A stretch of 64,000 nucleotides of DNA from Ooceraea biroi (Eukaryota; Arthropoda; Insecta; Hymenoptera; Formicidae), in the NCBI RefSeq assembly GCF_003672135.1, contig NC_039508.1:17681945-17745944 (forward strand), in the 5' to 3' direction. Numbering within the stretch: position 1 is the stretch's first letter; every line of letters starts with the position of its first letter. Below are positions 37,536 to 49,616 of the stretch, piece after piece. Below the pieces are notes generated by a model, which was not told the DNA's origin, made no database searches, and saw only the letters and a program-made list of their open reading frames with translations. A program made the position numbers and the translations under genes.

Positions 37536-37542
37536 GGAGGGA
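37431..37542. repeat. (GA)n(GGGA)n purine tract
   Basis: About 19 GA units, then eight or so GGGA units, then GA again, ending GAGGGAGGGAAG; nearly 110 bp of pure purine on the plus strand. It has mirror symmetry (GA-GGGA-GA) and would be a CU-rich tract in the sm pre-mRNA, about 2.8 kb upstream of the exon. Confidence 0.95.
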
Positions 37543-38862
37543 AGTTACTTCGTACCCCATTGTGCGTCACTTGTAAATAGCCGGCGGGGATTGTCCAGGC
37601 GAGTTACGAGATTTAGCGCGTGAGTGGCGTTAATTTCTACGGACGCTTGTTTCCCGCGACGAATTACCTACGTGAAATAATTCCGCGACGACGAGTGGAC
37701 GACGTACGTATTTTTGCATCGGACACAATTGCGGTTCGTCAGAGTTTCAAGGGGGAAAAAATCACTTTAATTTCTTCGAGTTCTTTCCTTCTCTTCCTTT
37801 TCCGTCGTTTTACCGCTCAGTCGTGTAACGCGTATTAAATTCACGCTGACTATAAAGCCCTTTATGGAACGCTCTTGAAGAAGGTTCAAGTCTTTCTTTC
37901 TCTGCGCTCTCCTCCCCTTTCGGCCACTTACAGACGGATGTAGCCGTATCCACCCTCTCTCTTTGCATTCTCCCATTCGCGGCGTCCATAATTCAGAAGA
38001 GGAACTGAATCTCTTCACGCGGATGTGCAGCAGCAAGTGGGCCAGAGACTTTTGCGTGCCGCAATTGCAGCCCGCCCGGGAAAATTATTAAAGCCGGAAG
38101 ATAAGGCGGTGCACTTGAATAATTCAAGCGACTCGAAAACGCTAATTTCGCCAGCGAGAGAAGAGAGGAGAGGCATGCGGGCTCGTCGCAGAGCACCTCA
38201 TTTCGCTCGACGACGATGGACGAGCCTGTTCTTATTGGATTTCGGACGTTGAGTTAAATATTCAGAACTGCGGGCGCATTAGCGCACTTACGAGGCGAGG
38301 GCTGAGGGTGGTTTTGGAGGCTGCTGTTGCCGTGCGCGCAACAAGCCGTCTCTTACTTTGTGACATGCTCGAAAAATACTAAACTGATGTGCAAATTTGC
38401 TTCTATTGTTCTGGATGGATGACGTCACGGAGAGAAGATGATAATAAATGACAGCGTGAAAATGAAATACGTAGAAATAAATGGCATAGAATGAATAACG
38501 ATGCACACGCGCTAGGTACAGTCGCATCTATGCAGGCAGGATTTATTCGTTAAACTTGGTCGGATGGTCTAGTTTGGAAGTTACTTCTTCTCGAGACTTC
38601 GCAAGCAAAAATTCCAGCTTGCCTTGAGTGCGGGGTGAGTCGCGAGATGAGAGGAACGGGGAAATGTAAAACTGCAACCGATTGTATTGTAGGTTGCCGC
38701 GACGCGAGAAAGCTTTTTCGAATCATGAGAAATCGATATTCCCTTAGGAACTGTAACATCACATGGAGAATTGATGGGATCAAATATCGTAGAGAAAAAA
38801 TGTGAGCTTACAAAAATGCAAAACAAAAATTGAAACTGTCATGCGGTTTTATACACTGAGAA

Positions 38863-39300
38863 AAATGGTTTGATTATACCAACAAGACGTATATGATAGG
38901 ATGCATTTTGGTTAAACCAAGCAGAATTTCTAGTTATTTCTAGTTATTTAGGTAAACGTATATTGAGTTGTAACGTTTATTTGTTATTAAAAACACTAAA
39001 CAAGTGGGACACGAATGTATGTTACAATATATTAATTATAATAATATGACAAATATGACAAAACAAATATTAACTTCATCTTCCTTATTATATGATCACG
39101 ACAAACATATTAACAATATTTGTCATATAGTGTCACCAATAACTGATAAAAGGTATTTGTTAACAATTAATTATTAATATATAATTCATTATATAAATAT
39201 TATTATATATAATTCTATAATTTATATTATTAATACATAATTTATTATTATATAATACATATCCAATAACATTAAAATAATTGATAATTGATAATTGCTT
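38863..39300. repeat. AT-rich segment starting with a possible element end
   Basis: It starts TACACTGAGAAAAATGG, which looks like a Tc1/mariner-type MITE terminus, with AACCAAGCAGAATTTC following. The matching inverted end was not found. 39000-39290 is very AT-rich with ATTATATA variants. It could be a truncated element. Confidence 0.3.
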
Positions 39301-42049
39301 AGACTGATCTCCTCAAAGATTTGCATCCGAGATTGTTTCACGTCACGCTATTCAGTGATAGAATAATATTACGTATTAAAATTCCGACTTGGACATCTCT
39401 CCCTCGCAATACCTTCGCCTCCGCTTAAATCTCTCGAATACACGCTCGAAAATCTGACAGATTTCGCCCGGTGCAGCCCACAGAACGGTAGTAGTAATGA
39501 TCGGGCTCATACCGTTGAACGGAAAACGCGGAAAGCACGGGCCATTGTTTCGCGTTGAACGTCGCTCTCGCAGCGAGCCAACCGACACTCTTATTGATCT
39601 GCGAATCAGACGGCGCGTTACTGATTTATGATCGTCGGTGCGAGCAAAAACGAATCGCCCCGATATTCCTCCATTCCGTTGTATCGCTTTTTATAACTGC
39701 CATTGCCTCTTATTTTTTAACAAATCGAGAAGGTTCTCCTTGTGGACACAAAACCCTCTCCGAGAAATTTATTCGGTGAATCAAAATCTGAGGAAGAAAA
39801 GAAAACGTGAAAATTTCAAGCAGAATAATCATCTATCATTCACAGTATCTGCCATTTTAATCTGTTCAATCGCGCTCCGCTCGATTTCCTGCCGTTTGGA
39901 ATTTTTATTGCGGATATCGCTGCCATACAAATGCCGTGCGTTTGCAGTAAGTAGAGACGCGAAACGGCGACCTACGGTGCCGCACGTGCAGAAACGCGAA
40001 TGCGGAAGGAATTCGTGAGTCCGTCGAATAAAGGAAGATGATATCGGCGCCAAGTAAGCCGCTCGGCGAAGATCCGCAAGCGTAATCTGCCCGGCGAGTT
40101 TCGCCGAGCCGCGTATCGAAGAGCCGTAAAGCACACGGCACGGCGTAGTGAAACTCCGAACGAATGGGATTTCGTTGCCGCTTGTTGTAGCTATAGTCAT
40201 AAAACCCCGATAGTCCTTTCTCCTCTCTCTTTACGACCTTCCGCTATTTTTTTATCTCTCCTCTTCGCGTGGCCGCTCTCGGAAAAGCGCTCCCGGAGCA
40301 GCGCAAAGGGCGAATAATTAACGCCGTGACTCAAAAGCTCCGCAACGATATAAATCGCCCCTTTCTCTGGCTTGACTTTATACCCCGCGAGATTGAATAT
40401 TCCATAATTTTCACGTCTCCCCGAGCCGCAAAATAAAGGGACAATATTGCGTTTCCCTCGTGTTCTTACGTACTACGCGATAATCGCGTGAAACAGCAAT
40501 CGCGGTGCGCTTTACATATGCGGCCAAGTAAGCGATCAAAGTACTGTACAAGGTACACGGAATGAATAATCATGACGAAGAAGAGCCGCGTAGGATAAAC
40601 GAGTGGCCGGTCTGGCGAGCGTCATTCCGGCAGAGAATTATTTATCAGACACAAGCACGATGCCGGAGTATCGGGTATTTGCACGCAATAAGCCGTCTAA
40701 GCGTGTCTATCACTCGAGCCTCGACAACTTGGCAGGACTTGACGAACTGGCAGTATATAAAATTCGCTTCCGATCGCTGCGCACCGACGCGCTTTTATCT
40801 CTCGCTCGCGAGCTGCTTCGACGAGAAAAAGCTGGAAAAAAGGGAGGAAACGCGCGAACTGCGCACAACTCTCTTTTGTGCGCCGCGAGCGTGTTTCCCC
40901 GCACGCGACGTGGTTTGCCTGCGCTCCTCTTTTGCCTTCGCATGCAGACGTAACGTCATTGACGCCGAAGTTCGCTCGCTGGTTAACGAAGTAATAATCC
41001 GCTAGAACGAGGGCTGTGTAACTGGCAGGGCACATTTATCTTGCGGCGCTTTATATAACCCGTTTCAATTGCCGGTTATATATAGCGCGTTCACCGTTTC
41101 GATGTTCTTACCTCGTTAAACACAACGGGAGATACAACGACAAACGTAGGTATACTAAAAATATTATCCACAAGAGCAATTTTGTATTTTCATATCTTTA
41201 TTGCGGGAGAAGAATAGGGGTCCAGTTTTTTGCGTCGGAAAAGTACGGGAATACGAAATAATTCCGCCGCCATTTGCGAGAGGAAATTTAATTCCTAATA
41301 AAATTACTTAGCGGATGAAGCTCACGCATCAGTGAAATTATTTTCAGCTTTCTTTCTTCTGTTACAACAAAGTTACATTAGTTGAATTTATTTACTCAAT
41401 TGTTGCATGAAAAAAAGAATAATTACAGATGCAAACAGGGAAAAGAGAATTCTCATCACGCCGGGGACTTTACGTTCTTTGTATTAATCTATTTTTTAAT
41501 GTACATCTTGTTTCGTAGTATAGATAAAATAAATGTAAAACAAACATATTGCTCTCGATCTGTGCACAACAATGTGCACAGACCCGCGACCCGTGGATTT
41601 CAAACGCGCGATTGATTTAAACAGCAATTTGTAGCGCAGCCTTGTAATTGCAACTCGCCCGCAGGGATGGTGTTCGAACTCTATTTCTGATTCCGAGCCA
41701 TAAATATGGCGCGCGTCACATATCTCTCGGTGCGGGAACGTACGATTTAACGTCTAATTTCGGTTGTCAGCACCGCCAAAGTCCGCCGCGACACGTGAAA
41801 AAGAAATTTATGCGCACCATCCACGCCTCGGGTACCTTTTGACGCCTGCATTTTGCGTATGTCATGTCCCACTTACTGTCTCTTTTATTTCAACATTTAT
41901 CCCAGTGAACCTTAACTATAATTGCAAATCTGTTAAAAGCAAACCGTGTATTTATAATTAAATAAAAGACACTTCTGTCACTCGTTCGCATCCCTAAAAC
42001 CGAATCTGCAGAGAACCACTCATAAACGTTCCGTTTGTTTCCGAGCTTC

Positions 42050-42339
42050 GAGTGAAGTTGGCATCCCGAAATGAGAATTAAAAAAAATTAATATAGCATT
42101 CGATTGTCCATCATTTGTTCACATTTGTCCATATGATCGGTTTTTGTCCATCTTTTGTCAAAAAAGTAAAAATAAACAAAAGGAATGAAGAAATTTTATC
42201 ATGTGCACTCTCCTAAGTGCGTTTTTTTAAAAAGTATATATGGATTCCAATTGTCCATTATTTATCCACATTTGTTCATACATACAATCGAATGCCAATT
42301 TTTAAAAAATTCTCATTTCGGAGTGCTAACTTCACAGAG
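42050..42339. mobile_element. MITE family M2, copy A
   Basis: Inverted ends: left GAGTGAAGTTGGCATCCCG then AAATGAGAATT, right (reverse complement) CTCTGTGAAGTTAGCACTCC then GAAATGAGAATTTT. Internal palindromic blocks are CATTCGATTGTCCA, ATTTGTCCATATG and GAAATTTTATCATGTGCACT, all shared with copies B and C. Flanks TTGTTTCCG (left) and TCGTTTCCG (right) match at 8 of 9 positions, suggesting a 9-bp target duplication. No coding capacity. Confidence 0.8.
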
Positions 42340-45300
42340 TTTCGTTTCCGGGCGTTTGCAACTCGGAAACTGCTAGCGTCCCGGCACATCTGTCGAGAAC
42401 TCTGCATCTCGAATTAATAAAGACCATAATATCCGGTTTCATGATTAATTAGCCGGCCAGCATTCGTTTGCCCTTCGAGACAACGCTTAAATAACGTTCC
42501 CACTATTTCCGCGACGAGCCGCGCGCGCGCTAAAATAAAATACGAGTTCCCGAAATTAATTTGACATGAAAACCACCTTCGCAATTTTAAGACACATCCC
42601 CCATCTCGCGCCAACTTTCGGGGACCGGCCGGCTGCCTTGTCATTCCTGTCGAATTTGTCACGGCCGCGGCCAATTCTCGCATCGGCGCGAGCCAGCAGC
42701 GTTTCGCGACGCACTTTTCATCATCGCACGGTGACTCATGTCAACTATGATTCAACGTCGCGTGCGCGCGTGCATATTCGCGAAAATTAAACGCGCCCAC
42801 GAAACGCGGAAACGCGCGGGCGATCCCGACGATCTGTCGAAATCGCAGCCAGATTTATTTCAACGCGTCCCTCGTCGTCGTCGTCATGTCGTCAATCGTC
42901 ATATCGTCGTCATCGTGCGCGATCAATGAATGAGGCCCACGTGCGGCAAACAATTTCAGGTACATTGACATAACTATGTTTAAAAAAATTTTTTATTAAT
43001 AATTTATTATTAAACAATTTTTTAATTAATTTTATCAAAGATTAAGCATGAAACACGACCAATTTTTAATGACTAAAATTTCTTTTTCGGAAAAGGCCAT
43101 CAATTTCCGCCGTTGGACTTGTACGCACCTCAAGATTGCGGAGAGTTCATCGCGATGGAAGCTCCCGAGATTTCGGAAAGGTCGACTCGCACGCGTTAAA
43201 ATACGCGTTCCAGGAATGCTAATTAATTTGCGCGTATTATAATTTTCCACGCCTCGTATCACCCGTCCGCTTGCGTCAAACTGCGGAATGTAATTTATCG
43301 GTACCAGCGGTATCGTCATAAACGGTACCTACGTGGGTCGCGCGTTATTTCGGCCCGCGAATTAGCGGACGTATTAATTACTGCAATTTCTCATTACCCC
43401 CCGCGGCGATATTGCCGCGTGATACGTTACGTCAATCGCGCGCTATCCCGCACTCCTAATGGACCAACGGAGCTGACAGTGCTCGCGTTATTTAACGGGG
43501 GTGGATTAATAAATTCTTCAATTTGCATATCGGGGTGCAACGGAGTCTTTGACGTTTCGCGCTCAATCGAGACTTTTAGGGTTTCGAGAAAATTGATACG
43601 CATGCGGAGCACCGTAAAACGAACGTTTCCCATTAACGATTGACATTACAGCACACTGATTGATCATGTAACACAGCTGACGAAGCTGTGCCCTATTTAT
43701 AGCGGTGTTTACAGAGTTTGTAATCGGCGACCGCGGCATATAAATATGCATGTATTTTCGAGCGAAAACAAGCGATAGCAGACGGCATTTTACCGCGTTA
43801 TCGCAGATGAACGGAATAGGATGTAGATAGAAGAGCGAAAGCGCTCTTAGAGCTGAATTTCATTTCGACGCTAACGGCCGAGCGTAACTCTGCGAAACAA
43901 TCGTCGAAGTCACGTTGAAACAAAATCGATATTTGCATGAAAAATCGCTGCTCCTGCAAAAAAGAAGGAAAAAGTAGGGGAACAACAGAATGCCGCTATC
44001 GTTTCGCTGTATCCGCGCTCGCATCGCCGATTTGTCTCGGGCAAAATTTTTTTCGCCTGCATATTTTAAAATTAATCTAAACGCCCGCCGGACTGTTGCA
44101 CCGCTCGACGTTGCAGCGTCTGTGTTTAAATATTCATATAAATTTATTTATAGGAACGGTGCGCGTAGGACGCGCGTATAATGCAGCTCGCGTGTAAACA
44201 CCTGAACGCTTAATCCGCGGATGCGGACGAGGAGAAGCCAAGTGCCTTTGTCTCGTTCGCAAAGTGCGCCCAGTTTGACAATGATGACTCACGAGATCGT
44301 TAAAACTTCGTCGAGGAATCGCCGGGAAACTCATCGGGCTCTGCGCGATCCGAAGAATTCCGGAAACTCCGGAATAGCGGAAAGTTCCGCGGTAATCACG
44401 GAATAATGCAAGATAAAACAATTCGGAAATTTGACAGCCGCGATTTGGCGCGCGCGCCGAGCGGAAACGGCGTTTCGATATCGGAATAAATGTCATTAAA
44501 TGCAGATTCGTTTTGCATCAGAGTATTTTACGAGCTCGCGCGAGACGAGAAGTCAGCCCCGCGAAACAAAATTAAAATTGCACGTAAAAACGTTCCGCGC
44601 AATTTCACGTAAACGCGAGGGTAGGTACATACAATTAATCCCCGCGATATCGCGTAATCGCGTTATTTCAACGACATATTGTCGTCTAGCCGCGTCGACG
44701 TTTGACTGCAAATTTCGCCGGGAAATTGACTTTGATCCATCGTCAGCGACGCTGTGTAATTTGCATCGACGTGAATATTATGGGTCAGCCCGGTCCAGAT
44801 TTTATAATAAATGCCCGTTCGTCTATTAATCCCATTACGAACTCGATAATGACATTCGGCGATGTGGACTGTGGACGCCGCAATGCTGGCGACCTGATTC
44901 GTTGCTAAACTTCTAAATAAACCAGCGCTCTCTCCGGCTATCTAATTACAAACGTTAACTCGAAAACGTCAATGCACCACCACGTCGTCGCGCCGTGCAT
45001 GCAGATCGACATTCCGGAGCTCTGATCCGCGGCTAACTGTCGGATGATAGCTACGCGGCCGTACTGCATTAATCACGATGTTGAGGTGATGCCAAACACA
45101 CGGGAGACAGGCGGAAGGCTCCGTAAACAGGGGAATTTAGAGAACAAATATAAACCCGCCGTGAGGAGCGGCCGTACCATCAATTGACCTTACGTTACTG
45201 CGCCGAGCCGGAGCTCGCTTCCGCAAAACGCAAAACGACACCGTTTTTCGCCGGCCGACAAGAAAGCGGAATGTAGGGGTGGTCGAGTTCCTGCGTTAGA

Positions 45301-46376
45301 AAAATTATCTCCGTGGTAGACACACTACGTTGTCGCGGATACTTAATGACACGAGTGCGGTGAGGGTGGTTTTAAAAATATCGGCCGTGATTTCGCCGCC
45401 GCCGCGCCGTAACGCGAATTTACGATCACACTAACTGGTCCATATGTCTCGGCGAGCGCGCGGAATTTACGCCGCGCCGCGTTCTCGCGACGTTTACGAG
45501 ATACAAGTGAATTTGTTCATAAACGCTCGTATCGGCACGGCTTGCGGCATCTCACGATGATGTACGCGCGCGAGTGAGGCCCGGGTGATCTCTCTCCTCC
45601 GAGAGGAATAATCGTAGAGGAGTGCGTTGCCCATTTTCTATCACAGAGTCATCTTGGCGATCCTCCTGTTTCTGGTTCTCCTCCAACTCGCGCCGGCTAC
45701 TGTCAATCCAAGGCTGGCAGCGCCGCAAGAGGAAACCTTTTTCTCTCATTTACCGCGCAATGCGCATACAACTACGAGGAGTTTACCGTATCATTCAATA
45801 GTATACCGTAGCCCGAGTTTTTTAATTAAAATCTTGACGAACCGAAAGAACACGCGCAGAGCACTTCTGCGCGCGGCTGGCGAACTTTCGTCTACGCTTC
45901 GGCTGTGTTTTTAGGAGAATCTTCGTCGAAGGAAAATTTTATCAGACCCTTCTCGTCTCGTAAAGTCCCGCAGAGTTGATCTTAAAATTTATCCGGTCCG
46001 CTTTACAAAGTTTTGATGACTTCGCTAACGAAGGGATGGGTGGGCAACGTCGAAGGAAACGAAGACGCACACACGTGGTCGTCCTCGCGCTGCAGAATCT
46101 ACGGAGGGAGCACCTTCGAGAGGTAGACGAGAAGAATATGCTAACGAAGCACGACGTCGTCGAACAACGTCTATTTCTGAAACAAGCGCAGAACATGACG
46201 CGGCAACGAAGCAACCGATGTTCCCCGCCTGAGAGGGGGTTGAGGGAGGGAAGACTTCATCGACGCACATTTACCGAGCACTTTTAGGTCGCGCGCTTGT
46301 GAGACTCTCGCCGGGGCCATTCTTCGTTCTCATTCTCGTTCTCTGTCCGCTTTGACTCTCAATCGCACTCGTAAAT
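42340..46376. other. No gene seen
   Basis: CpG-rich unique DNA. A GTC-rich stretch lies at 42870-42905. A hydrophobic open frame at 45627-45914 resembles a signal peptide but opens with TTG, just after a stop codon, and is not called. Other frames are mutual shadows. Confidence 0.5.
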
Positions 46377-46378
46377 TA

Positions 46379-46867
46379 TTAGGTGTATAAAAAAATTTTA
46401 GTCTGTTTTTTCAGTCCTCTGGTATTATTATTTAAACTTCAAATACATTCTCCCTTTTTTACGTTTTTCAAGAGTTGGCATATGTTTGTTGAAATGTCGT
46501 GTGTCATAATTTAACGGAAATTTAAATGTAACTTCGAGAAACAATAGCGTACGCGATGAAGAGTTACGTATGCTTTTCGTAATCAGCGAAGCATCTGGAC
46601 TTGGGCTGAAAAGTCTCTTCCGCACACGTATTCATCCAACTTGGCGCCTTCGGATTACCACTTATTCCAATCGACGTATACTTTTTAACTAAATAGTACT
46701 TTCGAGACGTGGCCGAGATACGAAAGAACTTTTGTCACAAAGGAATTCGAGATTTACCCGAGAGAAAATTGTAAAAGGCGAGGGCAAATATTTCGATGAC
46801 TGAATTGTATTGCATATATGCACTCAAAAACGTGCAAAAACTGACTAAAACGTTTGCATACACGTAA
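46379..46867 (+). mobile_element. Internally deleted mariner element, copy 2
   Basis: Left end TTAGGTGTATAAAAAAA then TTTTAGTC; right end reverse-complemented TTACGTGTATGCAAACG then TTTTAGTC. TA flanks both sides (46377-46378 and 46868-46869). It is colinear with the element at 26622-27243 but lacks the AT-rich insert. The transposase is reduced to a C-terminal remnant. Confidence 0.85.
46623..46800 (+). pseudogene. mariner transposase C-terminal remnant
   Basis: From 46623 the reading is HTYSSNLAPSDYHLFQS, the YSPDLAPSDYHLF motif that carries the third catalytic aspartate of D,D34D mariner transposases; that aspartate (GAT, 46653-46655) is kept here. A stop follows at about 46690. Near 46750 a shifted frame shows DLPER, then KGEGKYFDD, the C-terminal LPEK...YFD motif with a small deletion. 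The DNA-binding domain and the first two catalytic residues are absent. Confidence 0.8.
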
Positions 46868-46869
46868 TA

Positions 46870-49375
46870 AAATCAGTTCCGCATTCTTCTTTCTCCGTCG
46901 AGAAGGACCCAAAGTGCCAATTACGCTTGAGGCCCCATAACTCGAGTGCACTCGAACCCGATTGCCATAAAAACTCGACTCTCGAAACTCGAAACGCTCG
47001 GACGCCACGCAAAACCGCTCGCGATCTCGCGGCTCATGCGGCCATCACGATCGGTGCGATGATAAAAGTGCACGCCAGGTTGATAAAAATTTAATTAGCC
47101 GATTGCGCCCGGAAAAATGTTCCCCGTGACGTTGACCATCCCAAAGCCAATAAGCCAATATCGAACTATTATTGGATATTGAGATTTTCATTTTAATATT
47201 CGGATTTGATTACTCAAAATATCGCATGAAGGATTTATATGGACATATTATACGAATCTTAATAATCTTAACGAATCTTAATAATCCAGTTAATGTGAAC
47301 GGAAAATCAGTTACATTATGTGGCATGGCGGTGAATGTGTTAATGCGTTTGATACGAGCTCTAGTGCACATGCGATTATTCGATATTAACATGAGACAAA
47401 TTGATTTTCTGCTGCTTTCGTGCACTACGCTCGTATCATGTCATATACTTGATATTTCTTATGATTAAACATTACAGTTTCCGTTGGAGAAAATAGCGAT
47501 TGTATATTTAGACAACGTTCACAAAATATTCAATGCCGCTCGTTCTCTTTATTTTGAGCGCTTTAATATAAAATTATAAAACATGTATAATTAAATCCAC
47601 GTTGCGCACACAGATAATGTGTGTAACTCCCGCGTTCAAATTTGCATTCGCGTTTTACATCGATGCTCGTTCTCCATATAAATGCAAATTCGTGAATAAG
47701 AATTAATTTTTTGCTGCAGTTTGCAGATCAAAATGATATTACGATTTCAGAGACATTTAATATGACGTTTGACACGACATGTTCTATCCATTTTGCTACG
47801 CGCCTAACAAATTAAGTCGCACGTGCGATCTAATTCGAGCTTTGTTTTTATTAAAGTGACCTATTTATTACTCGAAGGATTAATAAAATGTTATTCGTGT
47901 GCTTTATTGCTGTACATGTGACTGACGTACTCGGATTTTTTTTTCATATATACTTGATTGATGTGACTTGAATTGCACAAAGGTTACACGTGCGATCGGA
48001 TTGCAAAATCCTTTTCAATTGAACTCATAAAGGTGATGCGCAGACAAAAACCGCCTCCTACGCGTTCGGATTTTATTAGAAACGCGCTCCCTTTCTGTCC
48101 TTCTCCTTTTTCTCTTTTAACATAGTTATAAAACCACCACTTTTTGCATGTAAACATAAGTAGATGCGCGGGTGGAGAAGCAAGCGAGTAATACAAAGAC
48201 AGAGCAAAGGGGACCGAAAGAGTTATGGGTCGTTAACGAGCTTTACTGATCTGTGAACGCTCTCAGCCACATCCAACGAGCGCGTGTGCTCGCGATGATG
48301 TAAACTATTCGGTAGCATAACCGATACAATGACACTTGAGCTCCACTTCGAACTGTCAAATTTTCTTACCTCACACTTCGAAATTATTAGCGATGGCAAT
48401 GATCGCAATCTCAAATTAACAAACCGTTCCGAAGGAGATGTCGTGCGTAAACCATTAAATTATGGAAACGTTAAAGTCTTCCTGTTAGTTAATTTGATAA
48501 ATCTTCCATGATTGATAGTTTTTTTTACGACAACTTCAGTATATGCTGCTACAATGAAATATACAAACCCGAGTCGTAAAAGTGTTGAAAATTTCAGAAA
48601 TATTTTTTACGGGCCCTCGTGTTACCATGTATCTTTTATGAGTTCTTATTTCGCATTTATAGCTCTTCTTTTAGAAAGCAAGTATTCATGAGGAAAACGC
48701 GAAAGCTGTTTCGCATGTAAACTGCATTTTATTTGCCGGATATAGCGCTTCAAGAGAGTTATATTCCCAAAACTTCGACACCGTCGTCTCTGTATATCGC
48801 GTGTCCGAAAATCCGTATTAAAAGCGTCTACTTTACAAAGCACACACATTAGAATTCAAGTAAATTGAAGCTAACTTCTGGAGAATATCAAATTCTATTT
48901 TACGTAATATTTATGTAACGCGGAAAGCATTACAGTACACAATAGCGTGTAAGCGCAAGTTAGATCTCCCGCCTTTCGAAGCAAGGGGATGCACTCTGCT
49001 CGGAGATGACTGAAATGCGCGAAAACGCAAAGCGTTTTACGCGAGGAAATAGCGCCTTTCGTCGCGAACAGTTTCCTGCATCCCTTAAACCCGAGCGGAA
49101 TATTTCCAGGATGCATTTCAAAGACGTTTTCGCGCTAAAGCACGTAGCAGCTGGTCGTATCGGCATGAACGTTGGCGAGCGACGCGTCTATCTCGCGAAA
49201 GCAATGAAATTTACTGCTCGCCGATCTTTCCGCAGCTCGCGGAAAGATCATACCACCTGATGGTGTGTGAAAACCATAAGATCCCGGGGCCGACGCAGAG
49301 TGAATTGTAAGAAGGTGGAGCAGAGACGTATGTACCTGGATCAAGCATTCGCAAACCCTTACTAGAGCAGGAAGT
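46870..49375. other. No gene seen
   Basis: AT-leaning unique DNA with only short open frames. Near 47255-47290 there are small direct repeats of AATCTTAATAATC. A perfect hairpin lies at 49223-49249. Confidence 0.5.
49223..49249. repeat. Perfect 11-bp stem hairpin
   Basis: GATCTTTCCGC, five-base loop AGCTC, GCGGAAAGATC. Confidence 0.85.
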
Positions 49376-49460
49376 GAAGTTGACAGTTGACAGTTTCAAA
49401 GAGAGCGAGAAAGGCAATTCAACTTTCTCACCCCGTTTTAAACTGCCAACTGTCGGCTTT
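49376..49460. repeat. 85-nt miRNA-like hairpin
   Basis: The left arm contains AAGTTGACAGTTGACAGTTT and GAGAAAG. The right arm contains CTTTCTC and AAACTGCCAACTGTCGGCTT. Pairing is colinear without bulges. The outer 24 positions hold one A-C mismatch and three G-U or U-G wobbles, then a loosely paired zone, then a 7-bp inner stem and a 9-nt loop. Size and shape resemble a pre-miRNA, but no known mature sequence is recognised, and the doubled GTTGACA unit could mean a degraded element end. Confidence 0.45.
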
Positions 49461-49616
49461 ACTCTGCCGGTGGATGTTTTAGTCTGGACATGTACGTTGT
49501 GAGGGTGACATAAGAAGTACGGTCGGTGGCGCAAACCCAAAAGCAGTAAGACTCAAAATAAGACTCAAGTAATAAGCGAATTTAACAATCACGAGAAAAA
49601 AACTCACTATTATCAA

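Larger units (their letters stand above)
34686..42049. other. Intron-like DNA, no second certain exon
   Basis: Mixed CpG-rich and AT-rich unique DNA with many short opposing open frames. The 147-codon frame at 40562-41005 does start with ATG but shows no domain and has equal-quality frames on the other strand. A weak 54-nt candidate exon at 37330-37383 is discussed in the findings. Microsatellites and an AT-rich segment are listed separately. Confidence 0.5.

Noticed and set aside
38863..38900. Complete MITE starting TACACTGAGAAAAATGG
   Set aside because: The matching inverted end was not found, so only a possible half-element in AT-rich DNA is noted.
40562..41005. 147-codon plus frame with a real ATG
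   Set aside because: No recognisable domain, dense Arg/Cys/Ala composition typical of CpG-rich non-coding DNA, and equally long frames on the opposite strand.
45627..45914. Signal-peptide-like hydrophobic frame on the plus strand
   Set aside because: It begins at a TTG shortly after an in-frame stop (45615), has no ATG at the hydrophobic start and no convincing acceptor or donor, and the later part shows no protein-like composition.
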